Shown here: positions 39,301-54,300 of the stretch, in pieces
How positions within the stretch are numbered: position 1 is the first letter of the stretch
How the letters are laid out: each line of letters opens with the position of its first letter
Assembly (NCBI GenBank): GCA_030407085.1
Contig: CM059582.1
Span: 69,645,501 to 69,709,500 of the forward strand
DNA from: Trichopria drosophilae
Lineage: Eukaryota; Arthropoda; Insecta; Hymenoptera; Diapriidae
Reading direction: 5' to 3'
Length of the DNA stretch: 64,000 nt
Position numbers and translations under genes: made by a program
The notes under the pieces: generated by a model
The model's database searches: none
Told to the model about the DNA's origin: nothing
The model's input: the letters and a program-made list of their open reading frames with translations, nothing else

Positions 39301-42300
39301 TATAACTATTTCTGATAAGTTGTGTAAGAAATTCTTTATAAAGATCAAATTTTGCATACTCTTTAAAAATACCGTTTCAAATAAGGAAAATATGGCTTTG
39401 AAAAAATTTGCGACGGAATCATTGTTTAAATAATCATTCTTTATAACTATTGCTGTAAAATGCGTATAATTTGTGCAGGAAATTGTTTATAAAGATCAAA
39501 TTTTGCATACTCTTTAAAAATACTGTTTGAAATAAGGTAAATAACGTTTTGAAACAATTGGCGACGGAATCATTGTTTAAATAATACTTATTTATAACGA
39601 TTTCTGGTAACTTGTGTAGGACATTCTTTCTAAAGTTTAATTTTTGAAAACAGTTCAAAAATACTGTTTGAAATAAGGATAATATGGTTTTGAAAAAATT
39701 TGCAACGGAATCATTATTTAAATAATCATTCTTTATAACTATTGCTGTAAAATGCTCATAATTTGTACAGGAAATTCTTTATAAAGATCAAATTTTGCAT
39801 ACTCTTTAAAAATACTGTTTAAAATAAGGAAAATAACTTTTTGAAACAATTCGCGACGGAATCATTGTTTAAATAATAATTATTTATAACGATTTCTGGT
39901 AACTTATGCAGTCAATTCTTTACAAAGTTCAAATTTTGATGACTCTTTAAAAATGCTGTATGAAATAAGGAAAATATCGCATTGAAACAATTCGCGACGG
40001 AATCATTGATTAAATAATCATTATTTATAACGATTTCTGGTAACTTGTTTAGGAAATTCTTTATAAAGATCAAATTTTGCATACTCTTTAAAAATACTGT
40101 TTGTAATAAGAAAAATATGGTTTTGAAACAATTAGCGACGGAATCAATGTTTAAATAATCATTCTTTATAACTATTTCTGATAAGTTGTGTAGGAAATTC
40201 TTTATAAAGATCAAATTTTGCATACTCTTTAAAAATATTGTTTGCAATAAGAAAAATATCGGTTTGAAACAACTAGCGACGGAACCATTGTTTAAATAAT
40301 CATAATTAATAACGATTTCTGGTAACTTGTGTAGGAAATTCTTTCTAAAGTTCAATTTATGAATACAGTCCAAAAATACTGTTTGAAATAAGGAAAAAAT
40401 GGTTTTGCAAAAATTTGCAACGGAATCATTATTTAAATAATCATTCTTTATAACTATTGCTGTAAAATGCTCATAATTTGTGCAGGATATTCTTTATAAA
40501 GATCAAATTTTGCATACTCTTTAAAAATACTGTTTGAAATAAGGAAAATATCGTTTTGAAACAATTAGCGATGGAATCATTGTTTAAATAATCATTCTTT
40601 ATAACTATTTCTGATAAGTTGTGTAGGAAATTCTTTATAAAGATCAATTTTTGCATACTCTTTAAAAATACTGTTTGAAATAAGGAAAATATCGTTTTGA
40701 AACAATTAGCGATGGAATCATTGTTTAAATAATCATTCTTTATAACTATTTCTGATAAGTTGTGTAAGAAATTCTTTATAAAGATCAAATTTTGCATACT
40801 CTTTAAAACTACTGTTTGAAATAAGGAAAATATCGTTTTGAAACAATTCGCGACGGAATTATTGTTTAAATAATCATTATTTATAACGATTTCTGGTAAC
40901 TTGTATAGGAAATTCTTTATAAAGATCAAATTTTGCATACTCTTTAAAAATACTGTTTGCAATAAGAAAAATATGATTTTGAAACAATTAGCGGTGGAAT
41001 CATTATTTAAATAATCATTCTTTATAACTATTGCTGTAAAATGCTAATAATTTGTGCAGGATATTCTTTATAAATATCAAATTTTGCATACTCTTTAAAA
41101 TTATTGTTTGAAATAAGGAAAATATCGTTTTGAAACAATTCGCGACGGAATCATTTTTTAAATAATCATTATTTATAACGATTTCTGGTAACTTATGCAG
41201 TAAATTCTTTACAAAGTTCAAATTTTGATGACTCTTTAAAAATGCTGTATGAAATAAGGAAAATATCGCATTGAAACAATTCGCGACGGAATCATTGATT
41301 AAATAATCATTATTTATAACGATTTCTGGTAACTTGTTTAGGAAATTCTTTATAAAGATCAAATTTTGCATACTCTTTAAAAATACTGTTTGAAATAAGG
41401 AAAATAACGTTTTGAAAAAATTCGCGACGGAATAATTGTTTAAATAATCATAATTTATAACGATTTCTGGTAACTTGTGCAGGAAATTCTTTATAAAGAT
41501 CACATTTTGCATATTCTTTAAAAATACTGTTTAAAATAAGGAAAATAACGTTTTGAAACAATTAGAGATCGAATCAAGGTTTAAATAATCATTCTTTATA
41601 ACTATTTCTGATAAGTTGTGTAGGAAATTCTTTATAAAGATCAAATTTTGCATACTCTTTAAAAATACTGTTTGAAATAAGGAAAATATCGTTTTGAAAC
41701 AATTAGCGACGGAATCATTGTTTAAATAATCATTCTTTATAACTATTTCTGATAAGTTGTGTAGGAAATTCTTTATAAAGATCAAATTTTGCATACTCTT
41801 TAAAAATACTGTTTGCAATAAGAAAAATATGATTTTGAAACAATTAGCGGTGGAATCAATGTTTAAATAAACATAATTTATAACGATTTCTGGTAACTTG
41901 TGTAGGAAATTCTTTATAAAGTTCAAATTTTGCATACTCTTTGAAAATACTGTTTGCAATAAGAAAAATATGGTTTTGAAACAATTAGCGACGGAACCAT
42001 TTTTTAAATAATCATAATTTCTAACGATTTCTGGTAACTTGTATAGGAAATTCTTTATAAAGATCAAATTTTGCATACTCTTTAAAAATACGGTTTGAAA
42101 TAAGGAAAATATTGTTTTGAAACAATTAGCGGTGGAATCAATGTTTAAATAATAATTCTTTATAACTATTGCTGTAAAATGCTCATAATTTGTGCAGGAT
42201 ATTCTTTATAAAGATCAAATTTTGTATACTCTTTAAAAATACTGTTTGAAATAAGGAAAATATCGTTTTGAAACAATTAGCGACGGAATCATTGTTTAAA

Positions 42301-45300
42301 TAATCATTCTTTATAACTATTTCTGATAAGTTGTGTAGGAAATTCTTTATAAAGATCAAATTTTGCATACTCTTTAAAAATACTGTTTGAAATAAGGAAA
42401 ATATCGTTTTGAAACAATTAGCGATGGAACCATTGATTAAATAATCATTATTTATAACGATTTCTGGTGACTTGTGTAGGAGATTCTTTATAAAGATCAA
42501 ATTTTGCATACTCTTTAAAAATACTGTTTGAAATAAGGAAAATATGATTTTGAAACAATTAGCGACGGAATCAATGTTTAAATAATCATTCTTTATAACT
42601 ATTTCTGATAAGTTGTGTAGGAAATTCTTTATAAAGTTCAAATTTTGCATACTCTTTAAAAATACTGTTTGAAATAAGGAAAATATCGCATTGAAACAAT
42701 TCGCAACGGAATCATTGTTTAAATAATCATTATTTAGAACGATTTCTGGTAACTTATGCAGTAAATTCTTTACAAAGTTCAAATTTTGCATACTCTTTAA
42801 AAATACTGTTTGAAATAAGGAAAATATCGTTTTGAAACAATTAGCGATGGAATCATTGTTTAAATAATCATTCTTTATAACTATTTCTGATAAGTTGTGT
42901 AGGAAATTCTTTATAAAGTTCAAATTTTGCATACTCTTTAAAAATACTGTTTGAAATGAGCAAAATAACGTTTTGAAACAATTGGCGACGGAATCATTGT
43001 TTAAATAATAATTATTTATAACGATTTCTGGTAACTTATGCAGTAAATTCTTTACAAAGTTCAAATTTTGATGACTCTTTAAAAATGCTGTATGAAATAA
43101 GGAAAATATCGCATTGAAACAATTCGCAACGGAATCATTGTTTAAATAATCATTATTTATAACGATTTCTGGTAACTTATGCAGTAAATTCTTTACAAAG
43201 TTCAAATTTTGCATACTCTTTAAAAATACTGTTTGCAATAAGAAAAATATGGTTTTGAAACAATTAGCGACGGAACCATTCTTTAAATAATCATAATTTC
43301 TAACGATTTCTGATAACTTGTGCAGGAGATTCTTTATAAAGATCAAATTTTGCATACTCTTTAAAAATACTGTTTGAAATTATTAGCGAGCGAATCAATG
43401 TTTAAATAATCATTCTTTATAACTATTTCTGATAAGTTGTGTAGGAAATTCTTTATAAAGTTCAAATTTTGCATACTCTTTAAAAATACTGTTTGAAATG
43501 AGCAAAATAACGTTTTGAAACAATTGGCGACGGAATCATTGTTTAAATAATACTTATTTATAACGATTTCTGGTAACTTGTGTAGGACATTCTTTCTAAA
43601 GTTTAATTTTTGAAAACACTTCAAAAATACTGTTTGAAATAAGGAAAATATCGTTTTGAAACAAGTAGCGATAGAATCATTGTTTTAATAATCATTATTT
43701 AGAACGACTCCGGTAACATGCGTATAATTTGTACAGGAAATTCTTTATAAAGATCAAATTTTGCATACTCTTTAAAAATACTGTTTAAAATAAGGAAAAT
43801 AACGTTTTGAAACAATTCGCGACGGAATCATTGTTTAAATAATCATTATTTATAACGATTTCTGGTAACTTGTTTAGGATATTCTTTCTAAAGTTCAATT
43901 TATGAAAATAGTTCAAAAATATTGTTTGAAATAAGGAAAATATGGTTTTGAAAAAAATTGCGACGGAATCATTATTTAAATAATCATTCTTTATAACTAT
44001 TGCTGTAAAATGCTCATAATTTGTGCAGGATATTCTTTATAAATATCAAATTTTGCATACTCTTTAAAATTACTGTTTGAAATAAGGAAAATATCGTTTT
44101 GAAACAATTAGCGATGGAATCATTGTTTAAATAATCATTCTTTATAACTATTTCTGATAAGTTTTGTAGGAAATTCTTTATAAAAATCAAATTTTGCATA
44201 CTCTTTAAAAATACTGTTTGCAATAAGAAAAATATGGTTTTGAAACAATTAGCGATGGAATCATTGTTTAAATAATAATTATTTATAACGATTTCTGGTA
44301 ACTTATGCAGTAAATTCTTTACAAAGTTCAAATTTTGATGACTCTTTAAAAATGCTGTTTGAAATAAGGAAAATATGGTTTTGAAAACATTTGCAACGGA
44401 ATCATTATTTAAATAATCATTCTTTATAACTATTGCTGTGTAGGAAATTCTTTATAAAGATCAAATTTTGCATACTCTTTAAAAATACTGTTTGAAATAA
44501 GGAAAATTACGTTTTGAAACAATTCGCGACGGAATCATTGTTTAAATAATAATTATTTATAACGATTTCTGGTAACTTATGCAGTAAATTCTTTACAAAG
44601 TTCAAATTTTGATGACTCTTTAAAAATGCTGTATGAAATAAGGAAAATATCGCATTGAAACAATTCGCAACGGAATCATTGTTTAAATAATCATTATTTA
44701 GAACGATTTCTGGTAACTTATGCAGTAAATTCTTTACAAAGTTCAAATTTTGCATACTCTTTAAAAATACTGTTTGCAATAAGAAAAATATGGTTTTGAA
44801 ACAATTAGCGACGGAACCATTCTTTAAATAATCATAATTTCTAACGATTTCTGATAACTTGTGCAGGAGATTCTTTATAAAGATCAAATTTTGCATACTC
44901 TTTAAAAATACTGTTTAAAATAAGGAAAATAACGTTTTGAAACAATTCGCGACGGAATCATTGTTTAAATAATCATTATTTATAACGATTTCTGGTAACT
45001 TATGCAGTCAATTCTTTACAAAGTTCAAATTTTGATGACTCTTTAAAAATGCTGTATGAAATAAGGAAAATATCGCATTGAAACAATTCGCGACGGAATC
45101 ATTGATTAAATAATCATTATTTATAACGATTTCTGGTAACTTGTTTAGGAAATTCTTTATAAAGATCAAATTTTGAAAACAGTTCAAAAATACTGTTTGA
45201 AATAAGGAAAATATGGTTTTGAAAAAATTTTCAACGGAATCATTATTTAAATAATCATTCTTTATAACCATTTCTGGTAACTTGTGCAGGAGATTCTTTA

Positions 45301-48300
45301 TAAAGATCAAATTTTGCATACTCTTTAAAAATACTGTTTGAAATAAGGAAAATAACGTTTTGAAATTATTAGCGAACGAATCAATGTTTAAATAATCATT
45401 CTTTATAACTATTTCTGATAAGTTGTGTAGGAAATTCTTTATAAAGTTCAAATTTTGCATACTCTTTAAAAATACTGTTTGAAATGAGCAAAATAACGTT
45501 TTGAAACAATTGGCGACGGAATCATTGTTTAAATAATACTTATTTATAACGATTTCTGGTAACTTGTGTAGGACATTCTTTCTAAAGTTTAATTTTTGAA
45601 AACACTTCAAAAATACTGTTTGAAATAAGGAAAATATCGTTTTGAAACAATTAGCGATGGAATCATTGTTTAAATAATCATTCTTTATAACTATTTCTGA
45701 TAAGTTGTGTAAGAAATTCTTTATAAAGATCAAATTTTGCATACTCTTTAAAAATACCGTTTCAAATAAGGAAAATATGGCTTTGAAAAAATTTGCGACG
45801 GAATCATTATTTAAATAATCATTCTTTATAACTATTGCTGTAAAATGCTCATAATTTGTGCTGGATATTCTTTATAAAGATCAAATTTTGCATACTCTTC
45901 AAAACTACTGTTTGAAATAAGGAAAATGTCGTTTTGAAACAGTTAGGGATAGAATCATTATTTAAATAATCATTATTTAGAACTATTGCGGTAACATGCG
46001 TATAATTTGTACAGGAAATTCTTTATAAAGATCAAATTTTGCATACTCTTTAAAAATACTGTTTAAAATAAGGAAAATAACGTTTTGAAACAATTCGCGA
46101 CGGAATCATTGTTTAAATAATCATTATTTATAACGATTTCTGGTAACTTATGCAGTAAATTCTTTACAAAATTCAATTTTTGATGACTCTTTAAAAATAC
46201 TGTTTGAAATAAGGAAAATATGGTTTTGAAAACATTTGCAACGGAATCATTATTTAAATAATCATTCTTTATAACTATTGCTGTAAAATGCTCATGATTT
46301 GTGCAGGATATTCTTTATAAAGATCAAATTTTGCATACTCTTTAAAAATACTGTTTGAAATAAGGAAAATATCGTTTTGAAACAATTAGCGATGGAATCA
46401 TTGTTTAAATAATAATTATTTATAACGATTTCTGGTAACTTATGCAGTAAATTCTTTACAAAGTTCAAATTTTGATGACTCTTTAAAAATGCTGTATGAA
46501 ATAAGGAAAATATCGCATTGAAACAATTCGTGACGGAATCATTGATTAAATAATCATTATTTATAACGATTTCTGGTAACTTGTTTAGGAAATTCTTTAT
46601 AAAGATCAAATTTTGCATACTCTTTAAAAATACTGTTTGCAATAAGAAAAATATGGTTTTGAAACAATTAGCTACGGAACCATTCTTTAAATAATCATAA
46701 TTTCTAACGATTTCTGGTAACTTGTGCAGGAGATTCTTTATAAAGATCAAATTTTGCAAACTCTTTAAAAATACTGTTTGAAATAAGGAAAATAACGTTT
46801 TGAAATTATTAGCGAGCGAATCAATGTTTAAATAATCATTCTTTATAACTATTTCTGGTAACTTGTGCAGGAGATTCTTTATAAAGATCAAATTTTGCAA
46901 ACTCTTTAAAAATACTGTTTGAAATAAGGAAAATAACGTTTTGAAACAATTCTCGACGGAATAATTGTTTAAATAATAATTATTTATAACGATTTCTGGT
47001 AACTTGTGTAAGAAATTCTTTATAAAGATCAAATTTTGCATACTCTTTAAAAATACTGATTGAAATAAGGAAAATATTGTTTTGAAACAATGAGCGGTGG
47101 AATCATTGTTTAAATGATCATTATTTAGAACTAATGCTGTAAAATGCGTATAATTTGTACAGGAAATTCTTTATAAAGATCAAATTTTGCATACTCTTTA
47201 AAAATACTGTTTGAAATAAGGAAAATAACGTTTTGAAATTATTAGCGAACGAATCAATGTTTAAATAATCATTCTTTATAACTATTTCTGATAAGTTGTG
47301 TAGGAAATTCTTTATAGAGTTCAAATTTTGCATACTCTTTAAAAATACTGTTTGAAATGAGCAAAATAACGTTTTGAAACCATTGGCGACGGAATCATTG
47401 TTTAAATAATACTTATTTATAACGATTTCTGGTAACTTGTGTAGGACATTCTTTCTAAAGTTTAATTTTTGAAAACACTTCAAAAATACTGTTTGAAATA
47501 AGGAAAATATAGTTTTGAAACAATTAGCGATAGAATCATTGTTTAAATAATCATTATTTAGAACGACTCCGGTAACATGCGTATAATTTGTACAGGAAAT
47601 TCTTTATAAAGATCAAATTTTGCATACTCTTTAAAAATACTGTTTAAAATAAGGAAAATAACGTTTTGAAACAATTCGCGACGGAATCATTGTTTAAATA
47701 ATCATTATTTATAACGATTTCTGGTAACTTGTTTAGGAAATTCTTTATAAAGATCAAATTTTGCATACTCTTTAAAAATACTGTTTGCAATAAGAAAAAT
47801 ATGGTTTTGAAACAATTAGCGGCGGAACCATTCTTTAAATAATCATAATTTCTAACGATTTCTGGTAAAATGCTCATAATTTGTACAGGAAATTCTTTAT
47901 AAAGATCAAATTTTGCATACTCTTTAAAAATACTGTTTAAAATAAGGAAAATATCGCATTGAAACAATTCGCAACGGAATCATTGTTTAAATAATCATTA
48001 TTTATAACGATTTCTGGTAACTTATGCAGTAAATTCTTTACAAAGTTCAAATTTTGCATACTCTTTAAAAATACTGTTTGCAATAAGAAAAATATGGTTT
48101 TGAAACAATTAGCGACGGAACCATTGTTTAAATAATAATTATTTATAACTATTTCTGTAAAATGCTCATAACTTGTGCAGGAAATTCTTTATAAAGATCA
48201 AATTTTGCATACTCTTTAAAAATACTGTTTGAAATAAGGAAAATATCGTTTTGAAACAATTAGCGATGGAATCATTGTTTAAATAATCATTATTTATAAC

Positions 48301-51300
48301 GATTTCTGGTAACTTGTGTAGGAAATTCTTTATAAAGATAAAATTTTGCATACTCTTTAAAAATGCTGTTTTAAACAACGAATATATCGTTTTGAAATAA
48401 TTCGCGACGAAATCATTGTTTAAATAATCATTATTTATAACGATTTCTGATAACTTGTGTAGGAAATTCTTTATAAAGATCACATTTTGCATATTCTTTA
48501 AAAATACTGTTTGAAATAAGGAAAATATGGTTTTGAAAGAATTCGCGACTGAATCATTATTTAAATAATCATTCTTTATAACGATTTCTGATATCTTGTG
48601 CAGGAAATTCTTTATAAAGATCCAATTTTGCATACTCTTTAAAAATATTGTTTGAAATAAGGAAAATATCGTTTTGAAACAATTAGCGACGGAATCATTC
48701 TTAAAATAATCATAATTTCTAACGATTTCTGATAACTTGTGCAGGAGATTCTTTATAAAGATCAAATTTTGCATACTCTTTAAAAATACTGTTTAAAATA
48801 AGGAAAATAACGTTTTGAAACAATTCGCGACGGAATCATTGTTTAAATAATCATTATTTATAACGATTTCTGGTAACTTGTTTAGGAAATTCTTTATAAA
48901 GATCAAATTTTGCCTACTCTTTAAAAATACTGTTTAAAATAAGGGAAATAACGTTTTGAAACAATTCGCGACGGAATAATTGTTTAAATAATAATTATTT
49001 ATATCGATTTCTGGTAACTTGTATAGGAAATTCTTTATAAAGATCAAATTTTGCATACTCTTTAAAAATACTGTTTGAAATAAGAAAAATATCGTTTTGA
49101 AACAATTGGCGACGGAACCATTGTTTAAATAATCATAATTTATAACGATTTCTGGTAACTTGTGTAGGAAATTCTTTATAAAGATCAAATTTTGCATACT
49201 CTTTAAAAATACTGTTTGAAATAAGGAAAATAACGTTTTGAAACAATTCGCGACGGAATAATTGTTTAAATAATAATTATTTATAACGATTTCTGGTAAC
49301 TTGTGTAAGAAATTCTTTATAAAGATCAAATTTTGCATACTCTTTAAAAATACTGTTTGAAATAAGGAAAATATCGTTTTGAAACAATTAGCGATGGAAT
49401 CATTGTTTAAATAATCATTCTTTATAACTATTTCTGATAAGTTTTGTAGGAAATTCTTTATAAAGATCAAATTTTGCATACTCTTTAAAAATACTGTTTG
49501 CAATAAGAAAAATATGGTTTTGAAACAATTAGCGACGGAACCATTCTTTAAATAATCATAATTTCTAACGATTTCTGATAACTTGTGCAGGAGATTCTTT
49601 ATAAAGATCAAATTTTGTATACTCTTTAAAAATACTGTTTAAAATAAGGAAAATATCGCATTGAAACAATTCGCGACGGAATCATTGATTAAATAATCAT
49701 TATTTATAACGATTTCTGGTAACTTGTTTAGGAAATTCTTTATAAAGATCAAATTTTGCCTACTCTTTAAAAATACTGTTTGCAATAAGAAAAATATGGT
49801 TTTGAAACAATTAGCGACGGAACCATTCTTTCAATAATCATAATTTCTAACGATTTCTGGTAACTTGTGCAGGAGATTCTTTATAAAGATCAAATTTTGC
49901 ATACTCTTTAAAAATACTGTTTGAAATAAGGAAAATAACGTTTTGAAATTATTAGCGAACGAATCAATGTTTAAATAATCATTCTTTATAACTATTTCTG
50001 ATAAGTTGTGTAGGAAATTCTTTATAAAGTTCAAATTTTGCATACTCTTTAAAAATACTGTTTGAAATGAGCAAAATAACGTTTTGAAACAATTGGCGAC
50101 GGAATCATTGTTTAAATAATACTTATTTATAACGATTTCTGGTAACTTGTGTAGGACATTCTTTCTAAAGTTTAATTTTTGAAAACACTTCAAAAATACT
50201 GTTTGAAATAAGGAAAATATCGTTTTGAAACAATTAGCGATAGAATCATTGTTTAAATAATCATTATTTAGAACGACTCCGGTAACATGCGTATAATTTG
50301 TACAGGAAATTCTTTATAAAGATCAAATTTTGCATACTCTTTAAAAATACTGTTTAAAATAAGGAAAATAACGTTTTGAAACAATTCGCGACGGAATCAT
50401 TGTTTAAATAATCATTATTTATAACGATTTCTGGTAACTTATGCAGTAAATTCTTTACAAAGTTCAAATTTTGATGACTCTTTAAAAATACTGTTTGAAA
50501 TAAGGAAAATATGGTTTTGAAAACATTTGCAACGGAATCATTATTTAAATAATCATTCTTTATAACTATTGCTGTAAAATGCTCATAATTTGTGCAGGAT
50601 ATTCTTTGTAAAGATCAAATTTTGCATACTTTTTAAAAATACTGTTTGCAATAAGAAAAATATGGTTTTGAAACAATTAGCGACGGAACCATTGTTTAAA
50701 TAATCATAATTTCGAACGATTTCTGGTAACTTGTGTAGGAAATTCTTTATAAAGATCAAATTTTGCATACTCTTTAAAAATACTGTTTGAAATCAGGAAA
50801 ATAACGTTTTGAAATTATTAGCGAACGAATCAATGTTTAAATAATCATTCTTTATAACTATTTCTGATAAGTTGTGTAGGAAATTCTTTATAAAGTTCAA
50901 ATTTTGCATACTCTTTAAAAATACTGTTTGAAATAAGGAAAATAACGTTTTGAAACAATTGGCGACGGAATCATTGTTTAAATAATACTTATTTATAACG
51001 ATTTCTGGTAACTTGTGTAGGACATTCTTTCTAAAGTTTAATTTTTGAAAACACTTCAAAAATACTGTTTGAAATAAGGAAAATATCGTTTTGAAACAAT
51101 TAGCGATAGAATCATTATTTAAATAATCATTATTTAGAACGACTCTGTAACATGCGTATAATTTGTACAGGAAATTCTTTATAAAGATCAAATTTTGCAT
51201 ACTCGTTAAAAATACTGCTTGAAATAAGGAAAATAACGTTTTGAAAAAATTCGCGACGGAATAATTGATTAAATAATAATTATTTATAACGATTTCTGGT

Positions 51301-54300
51301 AACTTGTTTAGGATATTCTTTCTAAAGGTCAATTTATGAAAATAGTTCAAAAATATTGTTTGAAATAAGGAAAATATGGTTTTGAAAAAAATTGCGACGG
51401 AATCATTATTTAAATAATCATTCTTTATAACTATTGCTGTAAAATGCTCATAATTTGTGCAGGATATTCTTTATAAATATCAAATTTTGCATACTCTTTA
51501 AAATTACTGTTTGAAATAAGGAAAATATCGTTTTGAAACAATTAGCGATGGAATCATTGTTTAAATAATCATTCTTTATAACTATTTCTGATAAGTTTTG
51601 TAGGAAATTCTTTATAAAAATCAAATTTTGCATACTCTTTAAAAATACTGTTTGCAATAAGAAAAATATGGTGGTGAAACAATTGGCGACGGAACCATTG
51701 TTTAAATAATCATAATTTATAACGATTTCTGGTAACTTGTGTAGGAAATTCTTTATAAAGATCAAATTTTGCATACTCTTTAAAAATACTGTTTGAAATA
51801 AGGAAAATAACGTTTTGAAACAATTCGCGACGGAATCATTGTTTAAATAATAATTATTTATAACGATTTCTGGTAACTTATGCAGTAAATTCTTTACAAA
51901 GTTCAAATTTTGATGACTCTTTAAAAATGCTGTATGAAATAAGGAAAATATCGCATTGAAACAATTCGCAACGGAATCATTGTTTAAATAATCATTATTT
52001 AGAACGATTTCTGGTAACTTATGCAGTAAATTCTTTACAAAGTTCAAATTTTGCATACTCTTTAAAAATACTGTTTGCAATAAGAAAAATATGGTTTTGA
52101 AACAATTAGCGACGGAACCATTCTTTAAATAATCATTATTATAACGATTTCTGGTAACTTGTGCAGGAAATACTTTATGAAGATCAAATTTTGAATGCTC
52201 TTTAAAAATACTGTTTAAAATAAGGGAAATAACGTTTTGAAACAATTCGCGACGGAATAATTGTTTAAATAATAATTATTTATATCGATTTCTGGTAACT
52301 TGTATAGGAAATTCTTTATAAAGATCAAATTTTGCATACTCTTTAAAAATACTGTTTGCAATAAGAAAAATATGGGTTTGAAACAATTAGCGACGGAATA
52401 ATTGATTAAATAATCATAATTTATAACGATTTCTGGTAACTTGTTTAGGAAATTCTTTATAAAGATCAAATTTTGCATACTCTTTAAAAATACTGTTTGA
52501 AATAAGGAAAATAACGTTTTGAAACAATTCGCGACGGAATAATTGATTAAATAATAATTATTTATAACGATTTCTCATAATTTGTGCAGGATATTCTTTA
52601 TAAAGATCAAATTTTGTATACTCTTTAAAAATACTGTTTGAAATAAGGATAATATCGTTTTGAAACAATTAGCGATGGAATCATTATTTAAATAATCATT
52701 CTTTATAACTATTGCTGTAAAATGCTCATAATTTGTGCAGGATATTCTTTATAAAGATCAAATTTTGCATACTCTTTAAAAATACTGTTTGAAATAAGGA
52801 AAATATTGTTTTGAAACAATTAGCGGTGGAACCATTGGTTAAATAATCATAATTTCTAACGATTTCTGGTAACTTGTGTAGGAAATTCTTTATAAAGATC
52901 AAATTTTGCATACTCTTTAAAAATACTGTTTGAATTAAGGAAAATAACGTTTTGAAACAATTAGCGACGGAACCATTGTTTAAATAATCATAATTTCTAT
53001 CGATTTCTGGTAACTTGTGTAGGAAATTCTTTATAAAGATCAAATTTTGCATACTCTTTAAAAATACTGTTTGAATTAAGGAAAATAACGTTTTGAAACA
53101 ATTCGCGACGGAGTAATTGTTTAAATAATAATTATTTATAACGATTTCTGGTGACTTGTGTAGGAAATTCTTTCTAAAGATCAAATTTTGCATACTCTTC
53201 AAAAATACTGTTTGAAATAAGGAAAATATGGTTTTGAAAAAATTTGCAACGGAATCATTATTTAAATAATCATTCTTTATAACTATTGCTGTAAAATGCT
53301 CATAATTTGTACAGGAAATTCTTTATAAAGATCAAATTTTGCATACTCTTTAAAAATACTGTTTAAAATAAGGAAAATAACGTTTTGAAACAATTCGCGA
53401 CGGAATCATTGTTTAAATAATCATAATTTATAACGATTTCTGGTAACTTGTGTAGAAAATTCTTTATAAATATCAAATTTTGCATACTCTTTAAAATACT
53501 GTTTGAAATAAGGAAAATAACGTTTTGAAACAATTAGCGATGGAATCATTGTTTAAATAATCATTCTTTATAACTATTTCTGATAAGTTTTTCAGGAAAT
53601 TCTTTATAAAGATCAAAGTTTGCATACTATTTAAAAATACTGTTTGAAATAAGGAAAATAACGTTTTGAAACAATTCGCGACGGAATAATTGTTTAAATA
53701 ATAATTATTTATAACGATTTCTGGTAAGTTGTGTAGGAAATTCTTTATAAAGATAAAATTTTGATGACTCTTTAAAAATATTGTTTGAAATAAGGAAAAT
53801 ATGGTTTTGAAAAAATTTGCGACGGAATCATTATTTAAATAATCATTCTTTATAACTATTGCTGTAAAATGCTCATAATTTGTGCAGGATATTCTTTATA
53901 AAGATCAAATTTTGCATACTCTTTAAAATTACTGTTTGAAATAAGGAAAATATCGTTTTGAAACAATTAGCGATGGAATCATTGTTTAAATAATAATTAT
54001 TTATAACGATTTCTGGTAACTTATGCAGTAAATTCTTTACAAAGTTCAAATTTTGATGACTCTTTAAAAATGCTGTATGAAATAAGGAAAATATCGCATT
54101 GAAACAATTCGTGACGGAATCATTGATTAAATAATCATTATTTATAACGATTTCTGGTAACTTGTTTAGGAAATTCTTTATAAAGATCAAATTTTGCATA
54201 CTCTTTAAAAATACTGTTTGCAATAAGAAAAATATGGTTTTGAAACAATTAGCGACGGAACCATTCTTTAAATAATCATAATTTCTAACGATTTCTGGTA

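Noticed and set aside
42183..43355. 390-codon minus-strand ORF and many 60-350-codon relatives across 11-64 kb
   Set aside because: They are made of a 47-codon satellite monomer read in its one stop-free frame. Copies vary at many residue-changing sites and end wherever a 151-bp monomer shifts the frame, so they are not called genes.
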